Positions 8,323 through 17,246 of a stretch of 64,000 nucleotides of DNA are shown here, one piece after another. The notes below the pieces were generated by a model. It saw only the letters and a program-made list of their open reading frames with translations, was not told the origin of the DNA and did no database searches. The first letter of the stretch is position 1, and every line of letters begins with the position of its first letter. This DNA comes from an uncultured Lachnospiraceae bacterium (lineage in GTDB: Bacteria > Bacillota > Clostridia > Lachnospirales > Lachnospiraceae): assembly GCA_910589265.1 (NCBI GenBank), contig CAJUTQ010000103.1, positions 104,496 through 168,495 on the forward strand. The letters run 5' to 3'. Both the position numbers and the translations under genes were made by a program.

Positions 8323-9051
8323 TTATTTTTTGTAAAGGAAGAGGTGATAGACAAAATCTTTATTCCAGTAACTTTGTGCTGTGGAGGAAGTAAATTCTAT
8401 GCGGCATTTATGTTCCTTTGCAAATTCTATAAAAAAAGCTTTGTCGTAAAAAAGCTTGGGAAGATCTTTATATTTCTTGTCATAATCTTCTGTTATTTTT
8501 CTACGGTAAGCCAGAAAATTTTCTTCTTTTTCTTTGTCAAAAACATCAAATATACCTACAACTATATTGGATTTTTCCAACATTTTCTCCATAACAGCCT
8601 CGGCATATTCCATATTTGGAAAATAATGAAACACACTGTCAGAAATAACAGCATCATATTTTATGTCTGTATTCATATTAATTGCCTCTTCACAATATAG
8701 CTCTTTTGCATGAATTGCTTTTTCTGCAAATTCAATTAATGTTTTGGAATAATCCACCCCCCCCAGCTTATAATCCTTTCCATACTTCCATTGATATAAA
8801 TATAGATTTGCTCCACTTCCACATCCCACTTCAAAGACACTATGAATCCTCTCTGAAAAGGAATAAGGTTTACTTAAAAGAATATTAAATTCTTTCCATT
8901 GGTTTTGAATATCTTCCACAAACTTCTCATTATTTACAATGTCAAATCCGTCTGCCTTTAATAGCTCTTCATATATTGTCTCAGGCTCTCCCTTTGAGAA
9001 AACATCCATATCCATTGTTCTCTTTTCCCATATTTCTTTCCATTTACTCAT
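8323..9051 (-). CDS. SAM-dependent methyltransferase with G8 tract
   Basis: 242 residues from the ATG at 9051 (MSKWKEIWEKRTM), chosen because AGGAAG sits nine bases upstream; a GTG at 9084 would give twelve more residues without a ribosome site. The N-terminal half has VFEVGCGSGANLYLYQ (motif I) and KLGGVDYSKTLIEFA (motif II acidic region), then YDAVISDSVFHYF. The family is a class I methyltransferase of the kind found in polysaccharide and flagellar clusters. The KLGGVD loop is encoded by eight G in a row. The frame is intact as sequenced. A one-base slip would destroy the protein at about residue 100. Confidence 0.8.
   Translation of the reverse strand: MSKWKEIWEKRTMDMDVFSKGEPETIYEELLKADGFDIVNNEKFVEDIQNQWKEFNILLSKPYSFSERIHSVFEVGCGSGANLYLYQWKYGKDYKLGGVDYSKTLIEFAEKAIHAKELYCEEAINMNTDIKYDAVISDSVFHYFPNMEYAEAVMEKMLEKSNIVVGIFDVFDKEKEENFLAYRRKITEDYDKKYKDLPKLFYDKAFFIEFAKEHKCRIEFTSSTAQSYWNKDFVYHLFLYKK
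8757..8764 (-). repeat. G8 homopolymer inside methyltransferase
   Basis: Eight C on the plus strand, encoding part of Leu-Gly-Gly-Val in methyltransferase motif II. The frame is intact. It is the shortest of the four long G runs, so its instability is the least certain. Confidence 0.85.
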
Positions 9052-9097
9052 TTTATGCTTCTTCCTTTCCCTTTTTCTTATCACTCTTTCTCTAACT

Positions 9098-10258
9098 TCA
9101 AGTATCTTTTAAGCCGCTTAGTTTCAATAATGTATTGATCCTTTCCTCATAGGAAAAATAACGAATTACCTTTTCATATCCATTTTTCGCTATCTTATAA
9201 CGAAGTTCCTCATTTTTCATATAATAATCTGCTTTTATAAGGGCATCTTCCATAGAATGATAAAAAACCAAATCTTCTCCATCTGTAAAATATTCCCCTA
9301 ACTCTATTTGATAATTGGATAATAAAAAACCTTTGCTGGCCAAAATGTCTAATGCCCGCAAAGGGATGCCTGACTGAATACATTTTAGAGTAGGATTTAC
9401 ATTTATTTTACTTAATCGAAAAACTTTTGGCATTTCTGTATAATAATTTACTGTACCTGCAAAATCTACTTTTGAAAGCAGGGGATCTGTTTTTCTTCCA
9501 TAATGTCTCACTTTAAATATTTCGCTTAATATGCCAAGAAGTGTAATTCTTTCTATGTGGGTAACTTGTTTTGCAATGGCGGCAGAAAGTCCATGTTTTT
9601 TTAAAGGTGTTTCTTGTCCCAAAGAACGATAAGCTTTATTGATCTGCTCCATCCATTCATCTGTAATCATCTCGTCAATAAAAAAATATCCATATATGTT
9701 CAGCTGGGCAGCCACAAGAGCCTCTATATATCCTTTATCATACTCTGGAAGTGGCGCTAAGAGATGGGAAAAAAGAGAGTCATAAATTTCCCCTACAAAG
9801 GAAATATCTACAGTATATTTTTTCCTGTCTAAATCAGAAATTTCAATGCCCCCCAGCCTTGTACCATTGATGCCAAGAGGAAGATGGTAAACTGTATCAA
9901 ATCCCATATTTTTATATTTTTTATATTCTATACGATCAAATAAAAAGAAAAAGTTTGTGGCATAACCCAAAGTCTTTTCTATATTAGGGATATTTAAAGG
10001 GCTGTCATAGCTCCATGAAATATATTTTATATTTTCTTTATAACAAATCTGCGCTATAATAGGATAATAGTTTACACTAAACACAGCATCATATGTATCT
10101 TCTTTTATTATTTTTGAAAAATGGTAAAAGAAAAATTCATCGTGTTCTGTATCCTTTAATTTATACACGATATTTCGAAATGGAATATGCATTCTTTGAA
10201 GAACGTCCATTATATCGTTCTGTGTATAAACACAAGCATCATATAATAGTAATTTCAT
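9098..10258 (-). CDS. CgeB-type glycosyltransferase (DUF3880 plus GT group 1)
   Basis: 386 residues. The start at MKLLLYD is chosen because AGGAG lies six bases before that ATG; the ATG six bases upstream overlaps the ribosome site. The N-terminal half resembles the DUF3880 domain (DAVFSVNYYPIIAQIC, YISWSYDSPL, FLFDRIEYKKYKNMGF, YHLPLGINGTRL). The C-terminal half is the CgeB/Glyco_trans_1_2 fold (LSKINVNPTLKCIQSGIPLR, ALDILASKGFLLSNYQ, FYHSMEDALIKADYYM). Five further members lie at 38933-47661. They probably act in the cytoplasm, transferring sugars to flagellin or to a growing glycan. It is divergent from the gene at 10312. Confidence 0.85.
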   Translation of the reverse strand: MKLLLYDACVYTQNDIMDVLQRMHIPFRNIVYKLKDTEHDEFFFYHFSKIIKEDTYDAVFSVNYYPIIAQICYKENIKYISWSYDSPLNIPNIEKTLGYATNFFFLFDRIEYKKYKNMGFDTVYHLPLGINGTRLGGIEISDLDRKKYTVDISFVGEIYDSLFSHLLAPLPEYDKGYIEALVAAQLNIYGYFFIDEMITDEWMEQINKAYRSLGQETPLKKHGLSAAIAKQVTHIERITLLGILSEIFKVRHYGRKTDPLLSKVDFAGTVNYYTEMPKVFRLSKINVNPTLKCIQSGIPLRALDILASKGFLLSNYQIELGEYFTDGEDLVFYHSMEDALIKADYYMKNEELRYKIAKNGYEKVIRYFSYEERINTLLKLSGLKDT

Positions 10259-10311
10259 AGCCATCTCCTTATCTACATGAAAGGAAAAAATTGTTTGAAA
10301 GGATGAACAAA

Positions 10312-10827
10312 ATGCATCATGGAATCATTGTCTACGACTCTGAAAAATATTCATACCACAAAGATTTTGTCCTAATAATACAGTCTCTGTTCCATCAATT
10401 TGGCTGCCAAACTCTTTTAAAGGACAAGAAGCAAGGTAATTTTCTTAAGGCTATTCGTTCTATGGAGGAACAAGACAACTTTTTTTTAGTGACCTGTGAT
10501 TTAACAGGATTTGAACTAGGAACAGAAACAGGCTCTCTTTATTATAATTTGCTCCACTGCAAAATGCTTCATTTTTTATTTGGTCATCATGAAAGCCAAA
10601 GATATTTAAAAAATAAACTGAGCATGTCTATGTTTTTTTGCTGGCTTGGTGTTCCTTTGGAAGAAGAGTCCGCTATATTGGAAAACTATCCTTATATGGA
10701 ACATCTTCATATCCTTCCCAATCTGTCCTGGCAGAGCTTTGCCAAGACAAAGGAACCGTTTTCTAAAGAACAACGTCTTTTAAAAGAGGAAATATATTTC
10801 TTCCTTAAGGAATCCTTTCTCCTTTAA
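10312..10827 (+). CDS. Unnamed 'DLTGF' family protein beside CgeB glycosyltransferases
   Basis: 171 residues. The ATG at 10312 has GAAAGG nine bases upstream; TTG at 10291 and ATG at 10303 are alternatives. No known family is recognised. Its core, VTCDLTGFELGTETGSLYYN, followed by KNKLSMSMFFCW, matches two other genes in the window: 40090-40569 (SFDFAGFEFRTEQEE...MNFSMFVYC) and 44161-45039 (TFDMAGFFLYDERKE...RMNFPTTFYV). All three sit directly beside CgeB-type transferases. This is the plus-strand member, divergent from the transferase at 10258 and ending flush against the rfbF stop at 10828. A helper or half-enzyme of the transferases is a guess from position. Confidence 0.65.
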   Translation: MHHGIIVYDSEKYSYHKDFVLIIQSLFHQFGCQTLLKDKKQGNFLKAIRSMEEQDNFFLVTCDLTGFELGTETGSLYYNLLHCKMLHFLFGHHESQRYLKNKLSMSMFFCWLGVPLEEESAILENYPYMEHLHILPNLSWQSFAKTKEPFSKEQRLLKEEIYFFLKESFLL

Positions 10828-11610
10828 TTACTCAAAGAGAGTCTTTACCCAAGGAGCCTGCCCTTTTTTCCATAGGTTCTCCAAGTAGTCCCTATCGTGT
10901 ACATTATCCATTGGAGACCAAAAGCCCTCATGAGGGAATGCTGCCATCTGTCCCTCCAATGCTAATTTTTCAAAAGGAAGATCCTCTAACATAGAACTTC
11001 CATCTCCTAAGTAATCAAATGTTTCTGGCTCCATAACCATAAATCCAATATTGACAAAAGACTGATCCCTTCTTGCCTTTTCTTTAAAACCATAAACTTG
11101 ATTTGTTTCTTTGTCTATTTTCAAAGTTCCAAACCTTCCTTCTGGTTTTGTTGTTGATATGGTCACAATCTTTCCCTGCCTCTCATGGAATTTTTTTAAT
11201 TCTATGAGATTCACATCTGACAATCCATCTCCATAGGTAAGCATAAAGGGCTCATCTTCTATATATTCTCTGATCTTTAACAGACGTCCTGCTGTCAAAG
11301 TATCTAAACCTGTATCGACTAATGTCACTTTCCAGGGCTCTATGTTCCTCTCCAAAATGAATTCTTTTTCCTCTTTTAATCGAAATCCCATGTTTGTGTT
11401 ATGGGCATAATAATTTACAAAATATTCTTTTATCATATGTCCTTTATATCCACAGCATATGATAAATTCATGAAATCCATAATAAGAATAACTCTTCATA
11501 ATATGCCACATAATAGGCTTTCCACCAATTTCCACCATTGGCTTTGGACGGACTTTTGATTCTTCACTGATTCTCGTACCTTTTCCACCAGCCAGAATTA
11601 TTACTTTCAT
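10828..11610 (-). CDS. rfbF: Glucose-1-phosphate cytidylyltransferase
   Basis: 260 residues, full length for RfbF. It makes CDP-glucose from CTP and glucose 1-phosphate, the first step towards CDP-dideoxyhexoses. The nucleotide-binding start is LAGGKGTRISEESKVRPKPM, followed by EIGGKPIMWHIMKSY, and LTYGDGLSDVN supplies the catalytic Asp. EGFWSPMDNVHDRDYLENLW is the characteristic C-terminus. The gene is the last of a long minus-strand run and follows CDP-glucose dehydratase by 20 bases. Together with rfbG and rfbH it forms a standard CDP-4-keto-3,6-dideoxyglucose module. Confidence 0.93.
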   Translation of the reverse strand: MKVIILAGGKGTRISEESKVRPKPMVEIGGKPIMWHIMKSYSYYGFHEFIICCGYKGHMIKEYFVNYYAHNTNMGFRLKEEKEFILERNIEPWKVTLVDTGLDTLTAGRLLKIREYIEDEPFMLTYGDGLSDVNLIELKKFHERQGKIVTISTTKPEGRFGTLKIDKETNQVYGFKEKARRDQSFVNIGFMVMEPETFDYLGDGSSMLEDLPFEKLALEGQMAAFPHEGFWSPMDNVHDRDYLENLWKKGQAPWVKTLFE

Positions 11611-11630
11611 TCTCTATTTCCCACTTTCCT

Positions 11631-12695
11631 CTAGCTGTCCTGCTTCCATTGCTTATCTATATATTCCTCTATTTGACCTGTCATAATTGGCAGAACCTTT
11701 TCTTTTTGATAATATGCCTTTGTCCATTGAATGCTTTTCTCTACTGCATCTTCTATACTCCAGACAGGATGCCACCCTATTCTTGCCTTAATTTTTGAGC
11801 AGTCCAGCTTCAAAAATGCTGCCTCATGGGGGCCTTTGTCATGTTTATTTATCCAAGATAATCCCTCTCCCCACTGTTGACAAAAAAGCTGGGCCAGCCT
11901 TCCTGCTGTAACGCAATCCCTGTCGTCAGGACCTACATTGTAGCATCCTTGCAGACTTTTGTCCTCCCATTGTTTTTTTCCTATCATTAAATAGGCGGTC
12001 AAAGGCTCCAATACATGTTGGAAAGGTCTTACTGCAAAAGGATTGCGAATAATAATCTTTTCTTTTTTTATAGCTGCCCGAATGCAGTCTGGAATAATTC
12101 TATCTTTTGCAAAGTCTCCTCCCCCAATTACATTTCCTGCTCTTGCTGTTGATATACGGATATTTAATTGTTCGAAAAAGGATCTTTGGTAACTATGAGT
12201 GACTAATTCTGAGCAGGACTTGCTATTTGAATAAGGATCATATCCATCTAAAGGCTCATTTTCCCTATACCCCCACTCCCACTCTTTGTTTTCATAGACT
12301 TTGTCTGTTGTTATATTTAAAAGGGATTTCACACATTTATATTTTCGTACGCATTCTAATATATTGACTGTTCCCATCACATTCGTTTCATACGTGTATA
12401 CTGGATTCATGTAACTTTCTCGAACAAGAGGCTGGGCCGCTAAATGAAATACTATTTCTGGCTGCTCTTTAGCAAAAATTTCTTCTAATTTTCCTCTCTC
12501 CCTTATATCCCCAAAAACAGAGAGCATTCCCTTTTCTACTTCTCCAATGTAAAAAAGGCATTCCTCCTCTATGGGAGGCAAAGAATATCCAATCGCTTCT
12601 GCCCCTAGTTTTTTTAATAAAATGCATAGCCAGGCTCCCTTAAACCCTGTATGCCCTGTTACCAATACTTTTTTATTTTTATAAAAGTCTATCAT
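11631..12695 (-). CDS. rfbG: CDP-glucose 4,6-dehydratase
   Basis: 354 residues. NAD-dependent short-chain dehydrogenase-type dehydratase converting CDP-glucose to CDP-4-keto-6-deoxyglucose. The Rossmann motif VTGHTGFKGAWL lies near residue 10, followed by HLAAQPLVRESY. TTDKVYENKEWEWGYRE carries the active-site region, with the catalytic YDPYSNSK motif and RAGNVIGGGDFAKDRIIPD typical of RfbG. It has a GGAAG ribosome site before the ATG. It sits between the second cytidylyltransferase (12718) and rfbF (11610), so all three are co-transcribed. Confidence 0.93.
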   Translation of the reverse strand: MIDFYKNKKVLVTGHTGFKGAWLCILLKKLGAEAIGYSLPPIEEECLFYIGEVEKGMLSVFGDIRERGKLEEIFAKEQPEIVFHLAAQPLVRESYMNPVYTYETNVMGTVNILECVRKYKCVKSLLNITTDKVYENKEWEWGYRENEPLDGYDPYSNSKSCSELVTHSYQRSFFEQLNIRISTARAGNVIGGGDFAKDRIIPDCIRAAIKKEKIIIRNPFAVRPFQHVLEPLTAYLMIGKKQWEDKSLQGCYNVGPDDRDCVTAGRLAQLFCQQWGEGLSWINKHDKGPHEAAFLKLDCSKIKARIGWHPVWSIEDAVEKSIQWTKAYYQKEKVLPIMTGQIEEYIDKQWKQDS

Positions 12696-12717
12696 AGTTT
12701 TCTTCCATTTCTTCTAT

Positions 12718-13491
12718 TTAATCATTCCATACTTTCCAAGGAGCTGATTTATCCCTCCACATTTCTTCCAGTTGAGTTTTATCTCGAATAGTCTCCATAG
12801 GCATCCAAAAACCTTGATGACGGTAAGAAGCCATTTGATTGTCTCTTGCCAATCGGTCAAAAACACTTCTGCCAATAACCTGCTCTTTGTCCAAATAATC
12901 AAAAATGCCAACGTTGAATGCCATACTGCATGCATTTACCCATGCATCGGGGGAATATGAGGAATATTGTGTAAAATCAATCCCCCCATCCTTTCCAAGA
13001 GGGAGAATTTCATTTCTTCCAGTTGGCCTTGTCACTGCAAAGGTTGCTATTTTTCTATTTTTTTTATGTTCTTCCACCAAATGAGAAATATGAATATTGG
13101 ATACACAATCGCCATAGGTAACTAGGAAAGAGGCTTCATCTAAATATTGTCGAATCATAAATATCCGTTCTGGTATAGAAGAACGAAGGCCAGTATCTAC
13201 GACAGAAACTTTCCAATCCTCTGTCTTTTTCCTGTGAATGACAATCTCATTTGTTTGGAGATCCACTGTAATGTCCGACTGGTAAATATAAAAATTCATA
13301 AAGTAATCTTTGATCATTTCCCCTTTGTACCCAGTACAAATAATAAAATCATTATATCCGTAAAAAGCATATTGTTTCATAATATGCCATAATATAGGTC
13401 TGCCCCCAATCTCAGCCATAGGTTTTGGAACTTTTTCATCTTCTTCTATTAAGGTACTTGGCAATCCGCCTGCTAATATAACAACTTTCAT
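12718..13491 (-). CDS. RfbF-like sugar nucleotidyltransferase with altered signature motif
   Basis: 257 residues, clearly paralogous to rfbF (10828-11610) along its length: PKPMAEIGGRPILWHIMKQY, VTYGDCVSNIH, QGFWMPMETIRDKTQLEEMW. The nucleotide-binding loop differs. RfbF has AGGKGTRISEES, whereas this protein has AGGLPSTLIEED, losing the GTR triad, and it has GDC for GDG at the metal site. Proteins with the AGGLPST loop form a recognisable subgroup in polysaccharide clusters, so this is not a sequencing error. It may use another sugar phosphate or have lost activity. It is co-transcribed between rfbH and rfbG. Confidence 0.8.
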   Translation of the reverse strand: MKVVILAGGLPSTLIEEDEKVPKPMAEIGGRPILWHIMKQYAFYGYNDFIICTGYKGEMIKDYFMNFYIYQSDITVDLQTNEIVIHRKKTEDWKVSVVDTGLRSSIPERIFMIRQYLDEASFLVTYGDCVSNIHISHLVEEHKKNRKIATFAVTRPTGRNEILPLGKDGGIDFTQYSSYSPDAWVNACSMAFNVGIFDYLDKEQVIGRSVFDRLARDNQMASYRHQGFWMPMETIRDKTQLEEMWRDKSAPWKVWND

Positions 13492-13513
13492 TTGGCCCTT
13501 TCTCCTCGTCTGC

Positions 13514-14860
13514 CTATTGTACAGCCTCTATTATCTCATCTGCCATGTAATCAAGCATTTCTTCACTCATTCCTGGATAAACACCAATCCAAAATGTATC
13601 CATCATGATCTTATCTGTTTCCTTTAGCTCTCCCACAATGCGGTATCCCTCTTTCGTCTTTCTCATCTCGTCAAAACATGGCTGCTTTGTCAAGTTTCCT
13701 GCAAATAGCATTCTTGTCTGAATACCCTTTTTCTCCAAATGCTGTACAATCTTATTTTTATCTACACCTTCTTTGCATGTTAAGGTAAATCCAAACCAAC
13801 TAGGTTTTGAGTCAGGACATGGCATAGGAAGTATAAATTTTTCTGAAACACATTGGAGCCTTTTGAATAAATGCTCAAAATTTTTTCTTCTCACTTTTAC
13901 AAAGTTGGGAAGCTTTTTCAGCTGAGCGCAGCCTATTGCTGCCTGCATGTCTGTTATTTGTAAATTATATCCAAAATGTGAGTATACATATTTATGATCA
14001 TAACCAAAGGGCAGTTCTCCATGCTGTTTGTCAAATCTATGCCCACACCGATTGTCTTCTCCAGAAGAACAGACGCAGTCTCTGCCCCAGTCTCTTAAAG
14101 ATCGTACTATTCTATTGAGGAGCCCACTGTTTGTATAAACAGCCCCTCCTTCTCCCATAGTCATATGATGAGGCGGATAAAAGCTGGAAGTTCCTATATG
14201 GCCTATCGTTCCTGTTAATTTCCATTCTCCACCTATACAATATAAGCTCCCCAAAGCATCACAGTTATCTTCTACTAGCCATAATCCATGCTTTTCGCAG
14301 AACTCTTTTACTTTTAATAAATCAAAGGGATTTCCCAATGTATGTGCTGCCATCACTGCCTTTGTTTTCTTTGTAAGAGCCTCCTCCAACAATGAGACAT
14401 CTAAATTATATTGAGGGATGGTCACATCCACAAAAACAGGCACTGCCCCATAGTGAACCATTGGACTTACCGTTGTAGGAAAACCTGCCGCAACGGTTAT
14501 TACCTCATCTCCTGGCTTTATTCTTTTTTCTCCCAATAAAGGGGAGGTTAATGCCATAAATGCCAGCAAATTTGCAGAAGAGCCAGAATTTACAACGCTA
14601 CAATGGGCTAGACCAAGATAATGGGCCAGCTCCTTTTCAAATTTTTCTGTATACCTTCCAGAAGTCAGCCAAAATTCTAAAGAGCTGTCCACAAGATTTA
14701 CCATTTCCTCTTCATTGTAGACTCTCCCAGCATAAGGAATTCTATCCCCTTTTTTGTATTGTTTCCTGTTATGATATCTTTCACAATATTCTGTCACCTG
14801 CTCTAGTATTTTTTCCCTTGCTTCTTCCTGGCTCATTCCTTCAAATGTACTTGCTTTCAT
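13514..14860 (-). CDS. rfbH: CDP-4-keto-6-deoxyglucose 3-dehydratase (RfbH/E1 type)
   Basis: 448 residues. A PMP-dependent iron-sulfur enzyme of the aminotransferase fold that removes the C3 hydroxyl from CDP-4-keto-6-deoxyglucose. The usual PLP lysine is replaced by His in SSFYPPHHMTMGEGG, as in all E1 enzymes. Cysteines for a [2Fe-2S] cluster are present: the Cys of EDNCDALGS and the C-x-C-x7-C of DCVCSSGEDNRCGH. GGAGG lies nine bases before the ATG, and its first four bases overlap the stop of the upstream GT2 gene. The reductase partner (E3 type) was not found in this window. The product feeds 3,6-dideoxy or C-branched sugars. Confidence 0.92.
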   Translation of the reverse strand: MKASTFEGMSQEEAREKILEQVTEYCERYHNRKQYKKGDRIPYAGRVYNEEEMVNLVDSSLEFWLTSGRYTEKFEKELAHYLGLAHCSVVNSGSSANLLAFMALTSPLLGEKRIKPGDEVITVAAGFPTTVSPMVHYGAVPVFVDVTIPQYNLDVSLLEEALTKKTKAVMAAHTLGNPFDLLKVKEFCEKHGLWLVEDNCDALGSLYCIGGEWKLTGTIGHIGTSSFYPPHHMTMGEGGAVYTNSGLLNRIVRSLRDWGRDCVCSSGEDNRCGHRFDKQHGELPFGYDHKYVYSHFGYNLQITDMQAAIGCAQLKKLPNFVKVRRKNFEHLFKRLQCVSEKFILPMPCPDSKPSWFGFTLTCKEGVDKNKIVQHLEKKGIQTRMLFAGNLTKQPCFDEMRKTKEGYRIVGELKETDKIMMDTFWIGVYPGMSEEMLDYMADEIIEAVQ

Positions 14861-17205
14861 TCCCTATTTCCTCCAGTAAAAAACTTTTCTAAAAAGATAG
14901 CAACCTGATAAACATCACAAATACTGCCTGGCTCCGCTTCAATTAGCTTTCCTTCTATTTTAATTAAATCTTCCAAAGAGCCCTTTTCCTCCTCTGGTTT
15001 CCTTATTACTTTCTCTGGCATAAATAACCGTCCGTACATATTTTGGTCAAACCATTCCACTAATTCCTCTTTGCAAAGAGACATGGCATAGCGAAGTCTG
15101 TGAACCTTTGCATCAAATAAAATATCCTGCTTATCCAGCTCAAGGAGTACCCGCTCATACATTGCCCTAAAGTCTGCTCTTTCTAAAACTTCATCAGGCA
15201 CTGCACCAATTCCATGGGCATATAGGATGCAGGCATATAAACCTCCTATTTGGCTGTCTACAATGGGAAACAGCCTCTCCAAATACCCTGGAACCCTCCA
15301 TCCTTGAACAAAGGTTTTTTTCATTTTCTCTATCATGCTTACCTGTGTCAGCTCATGATTTCCCACTCTGCAATTGGCTCCAATGGACACATTGCTAATT
15401 CCTGTAATGGTAAATACATTTTCAATAAAAGCTAGTTCCTCTTCCACATTAGCAATAGTAACTGCCATACAAATGTCTTGGGAATAGCCTGCCCAGAGTA
15501 CTCCTGTCTTCTCATAAAGCGTTGCCAGATAACTTCTGTGAATTCCTGAATTATGGTAAAGCTGAGGTAAAAAATACATTTTCTCAAAATGAGAAAAACT
15601 GTCCATAAAAACACCCTTTGGAGAGTAAAAATAACTGCTATTGCTCCCCTTCTTATATCCTACTCCACAGACAAGTATGGTATTTCCAGCTCCAGGCATT
15701 AACCGATCGTCTACATCAGCCCATTTATAAAATGCTTCGTTCCAAAGCCATATTGGCCTAGTAGGATCCTTTTCAATAATCGTGTTTAGCTCTTCCAAAG
15801 CCCATGGCAGTATACCATCATCTGCTCCCATAGAAATCAAAAATTCTCCCTCTGCCTTCAAATAAGCATATTCAAAATTTTTCATGAGAGAAAGGTTTCT
15901 AGGAGTACGATAATACTTTATTTTTGGGTCTTGCAATCTCTGGCATATTTTATAAGTAGGTGTCTTTCCCTCCCAATCCATTTCTGTATTATCGCTGACA
16001 ATAATTTCATAATCTCCTTGAAATGTTTGATATAAACATGTTTTCAATGTATAGTATAACGTTTCTCCTGCATTCCTACATGGAATAATAAGGGAAAACC
16101 GGCAGGAAGGCTTTTTATATAAGGCACTCTCAACTTCTTCTTTAGATGTTTGATAAATATTTCCTATATAAGCGAGATAATTCCCAAATCTTCCTACTGC
16201 TATGTTTTCCTCTAAATAATCTCCATCTGACTCTGTAAGTCGTTCCAGCCTAGGTTTCATTTCTTTTTCCATAGCCATCTGGTCTATGAGAAGTCCACTT
16301 GCCAGCACAGTGACCAATCCATTTTCTGTACCTTTTTCTGCAATATACTCTAGCAAGGCGCCTCTCGTATCCATATAGCTATCTTCTGTATGAAGGTAGT
16401 AAACCGATGCATATTGAATGCCATCTCTTTCCTCTACGGACTTTATACTAGCTAAGATAAGCTCCTCCTTGTTGGAATTTCCTTCCCATATGGTTGGTCT
16501 ATTTAATACAAATACCTTTTTTCCCAAAGCTTTCAACGCCTTTGCAGCCAGCAGACATTGGAGATCATCCTTACTGGAGGTAGTTATGACAACAAAGGTC
16601 CCATCCTCTTTTGTCAATCTTTCAAAATAATACTCCACATTTAACTTTTCCAGTATCCATTCCCAGTTTTCTTCCTTCAAAGAACCATATGCTTCCTTTG
16701 CCACAGTTGACCATAAAAGATATAAATAAATATTTCCACTTATATAATACAAATGGGCAAGTTCTTTCATTAACTCTTTGGAAAAGACAGTCTCATGAGT
16801 CAGTTCCTCTTGCAGCCTTACAATCTCTTTTTCAATAATATCGCATCCCGCTTCTATTCCCAGGAATTCTTTTTTCATCTTTTGAAGCTGATATAAATAT
16901 CTTTGCTCTTCCAAATAATCCCCTTTAATCTGTGAAAGAATACTCATCAGTTCTAAATATTCATCCACATAGTCATACAAATAACAAGGCACACATTTAT
17001 TAGATAAAAACTTAATAATTTCATCCACTGGTTTCTTTTCTTTTAGCATTAACTTTGCTTTCACTAAATACCACTTCAGTCGGACAGGCTTTATTGTAAA
17101 GGCTGCCTCCAGCGTTTTATTTAATGCATCTACATCTAAATATGGCAGATTTTCTTCTATATTCTCAAGTATGGCATGGTATTGATCCATTTGTGTTCTA
17201 TCCAT
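14857..17205 (-). CDS. Large glycosyltransferase, helical N-terminus plus GT2 domain
   Basis: 782 residues. The first about 190 residues are helical and repeat-like. About 200-340 is an alpha/beta region of unknown function (GTFVVITTSSKDDLQCLLAA, VFVLNRPTIWEGN). The GT2 domain starts near 375 with FSLIIPCRNAGETLYYTLKT, has VSDNTEMDW and the metal-binding GADDGILPWALEEL, and runs to about 600. The C-terminus is helical. It would transfer a nucleotide-activated sugar onto a glycan or protein in the cytoplasm; no membrane segment is visible. It overlaps rfbH by four bases (ATGA) and follows the C-methyltransferase, suggesting it transfers the CDP-deoxysugar made by its neighbours (inference). 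Confidence 0.78.
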   Translation of the reverse strand: MDRTQMDQYHAILENIEENLPYLDVDALNKTLEAAFTIKPVRLKWYLVKAKLMLKEKKPVDEIIKFLSNKCVPCYLYDYVDEYLELMSILSQIKGDYLEEQRYLYQLQKMKKEFLGIEAGCDIIEKEIVRLQEELTHETVFSKELMKELAHLYYISGNIYLYLLWSTVAKEAYGSLKEENWEWILEKLNVEYYFERLTKEDGTFVVITTSSKDDLQCLLAAKALKALGKKVFVLNRPTIWEGNSNKEELILASIKSVEERDGIQYASVYYLHTEDSYMDTRGALLEYIAEKGTENGLVTVLASGLLIDQMAMEKEMKPRLERLTESDGDYLEENIAVGRFGNYLAYIGNIYQTSKEEVESALYKKPSCRFSLIIPCRNAGETLYYTLKTCLYQTFQGDYEIIVSDNTEMDWEGKTPTYKICQRLQDPKIKYYRTPRNLSLMKNFEYAYLKAEGEFLISMGADDGILPWALEELNTIIEKDPTRPIWLWNEAFYKWADVDDRLMPGAGNTILVCGVGYKKGSNSSYFYSPKGVFMDSFSHFEKMYFLPQLYHNSGIHRSYLATLYEKTGVLWAGYSQDICMAVTIANVEEELAFIENVFTITGISNVSIGANCRVGNHELTQVSMIEKMKKTFVQGWRVPGYLERLFPIVDSQIGGLYACILYAHGIGAVPDEVLERADFRAMYERVLLELDKQDILFDAKVHRLRYAMSLCKEELVEWFDQNMYGRLFMPEKVIRKPEEEKGSLEDLIKIEGKLIEAEPGSICDVYQVAIFLEKFFTGGNRE

Positions 17206-17246
17206 TTTCCTGTCCTTCTTTCCTTTTTCCTAAATTGTTATTTTCT

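Noticed and set aside
9849..9854. G6 run in the CgeB gene as a phase-variation site
   Set aside because: Six bases is short, and similar G6 runs occur in conserved glycine motifs elsewhere (19839-19844, 28968-28973) where they simply encode Gly-Gly.
12714..12935. Small gene on the minus strand in another frame
   Set aside because: It lies wholly inside the RfbF-like gene and has no recognisable protein features; a shadow frame.
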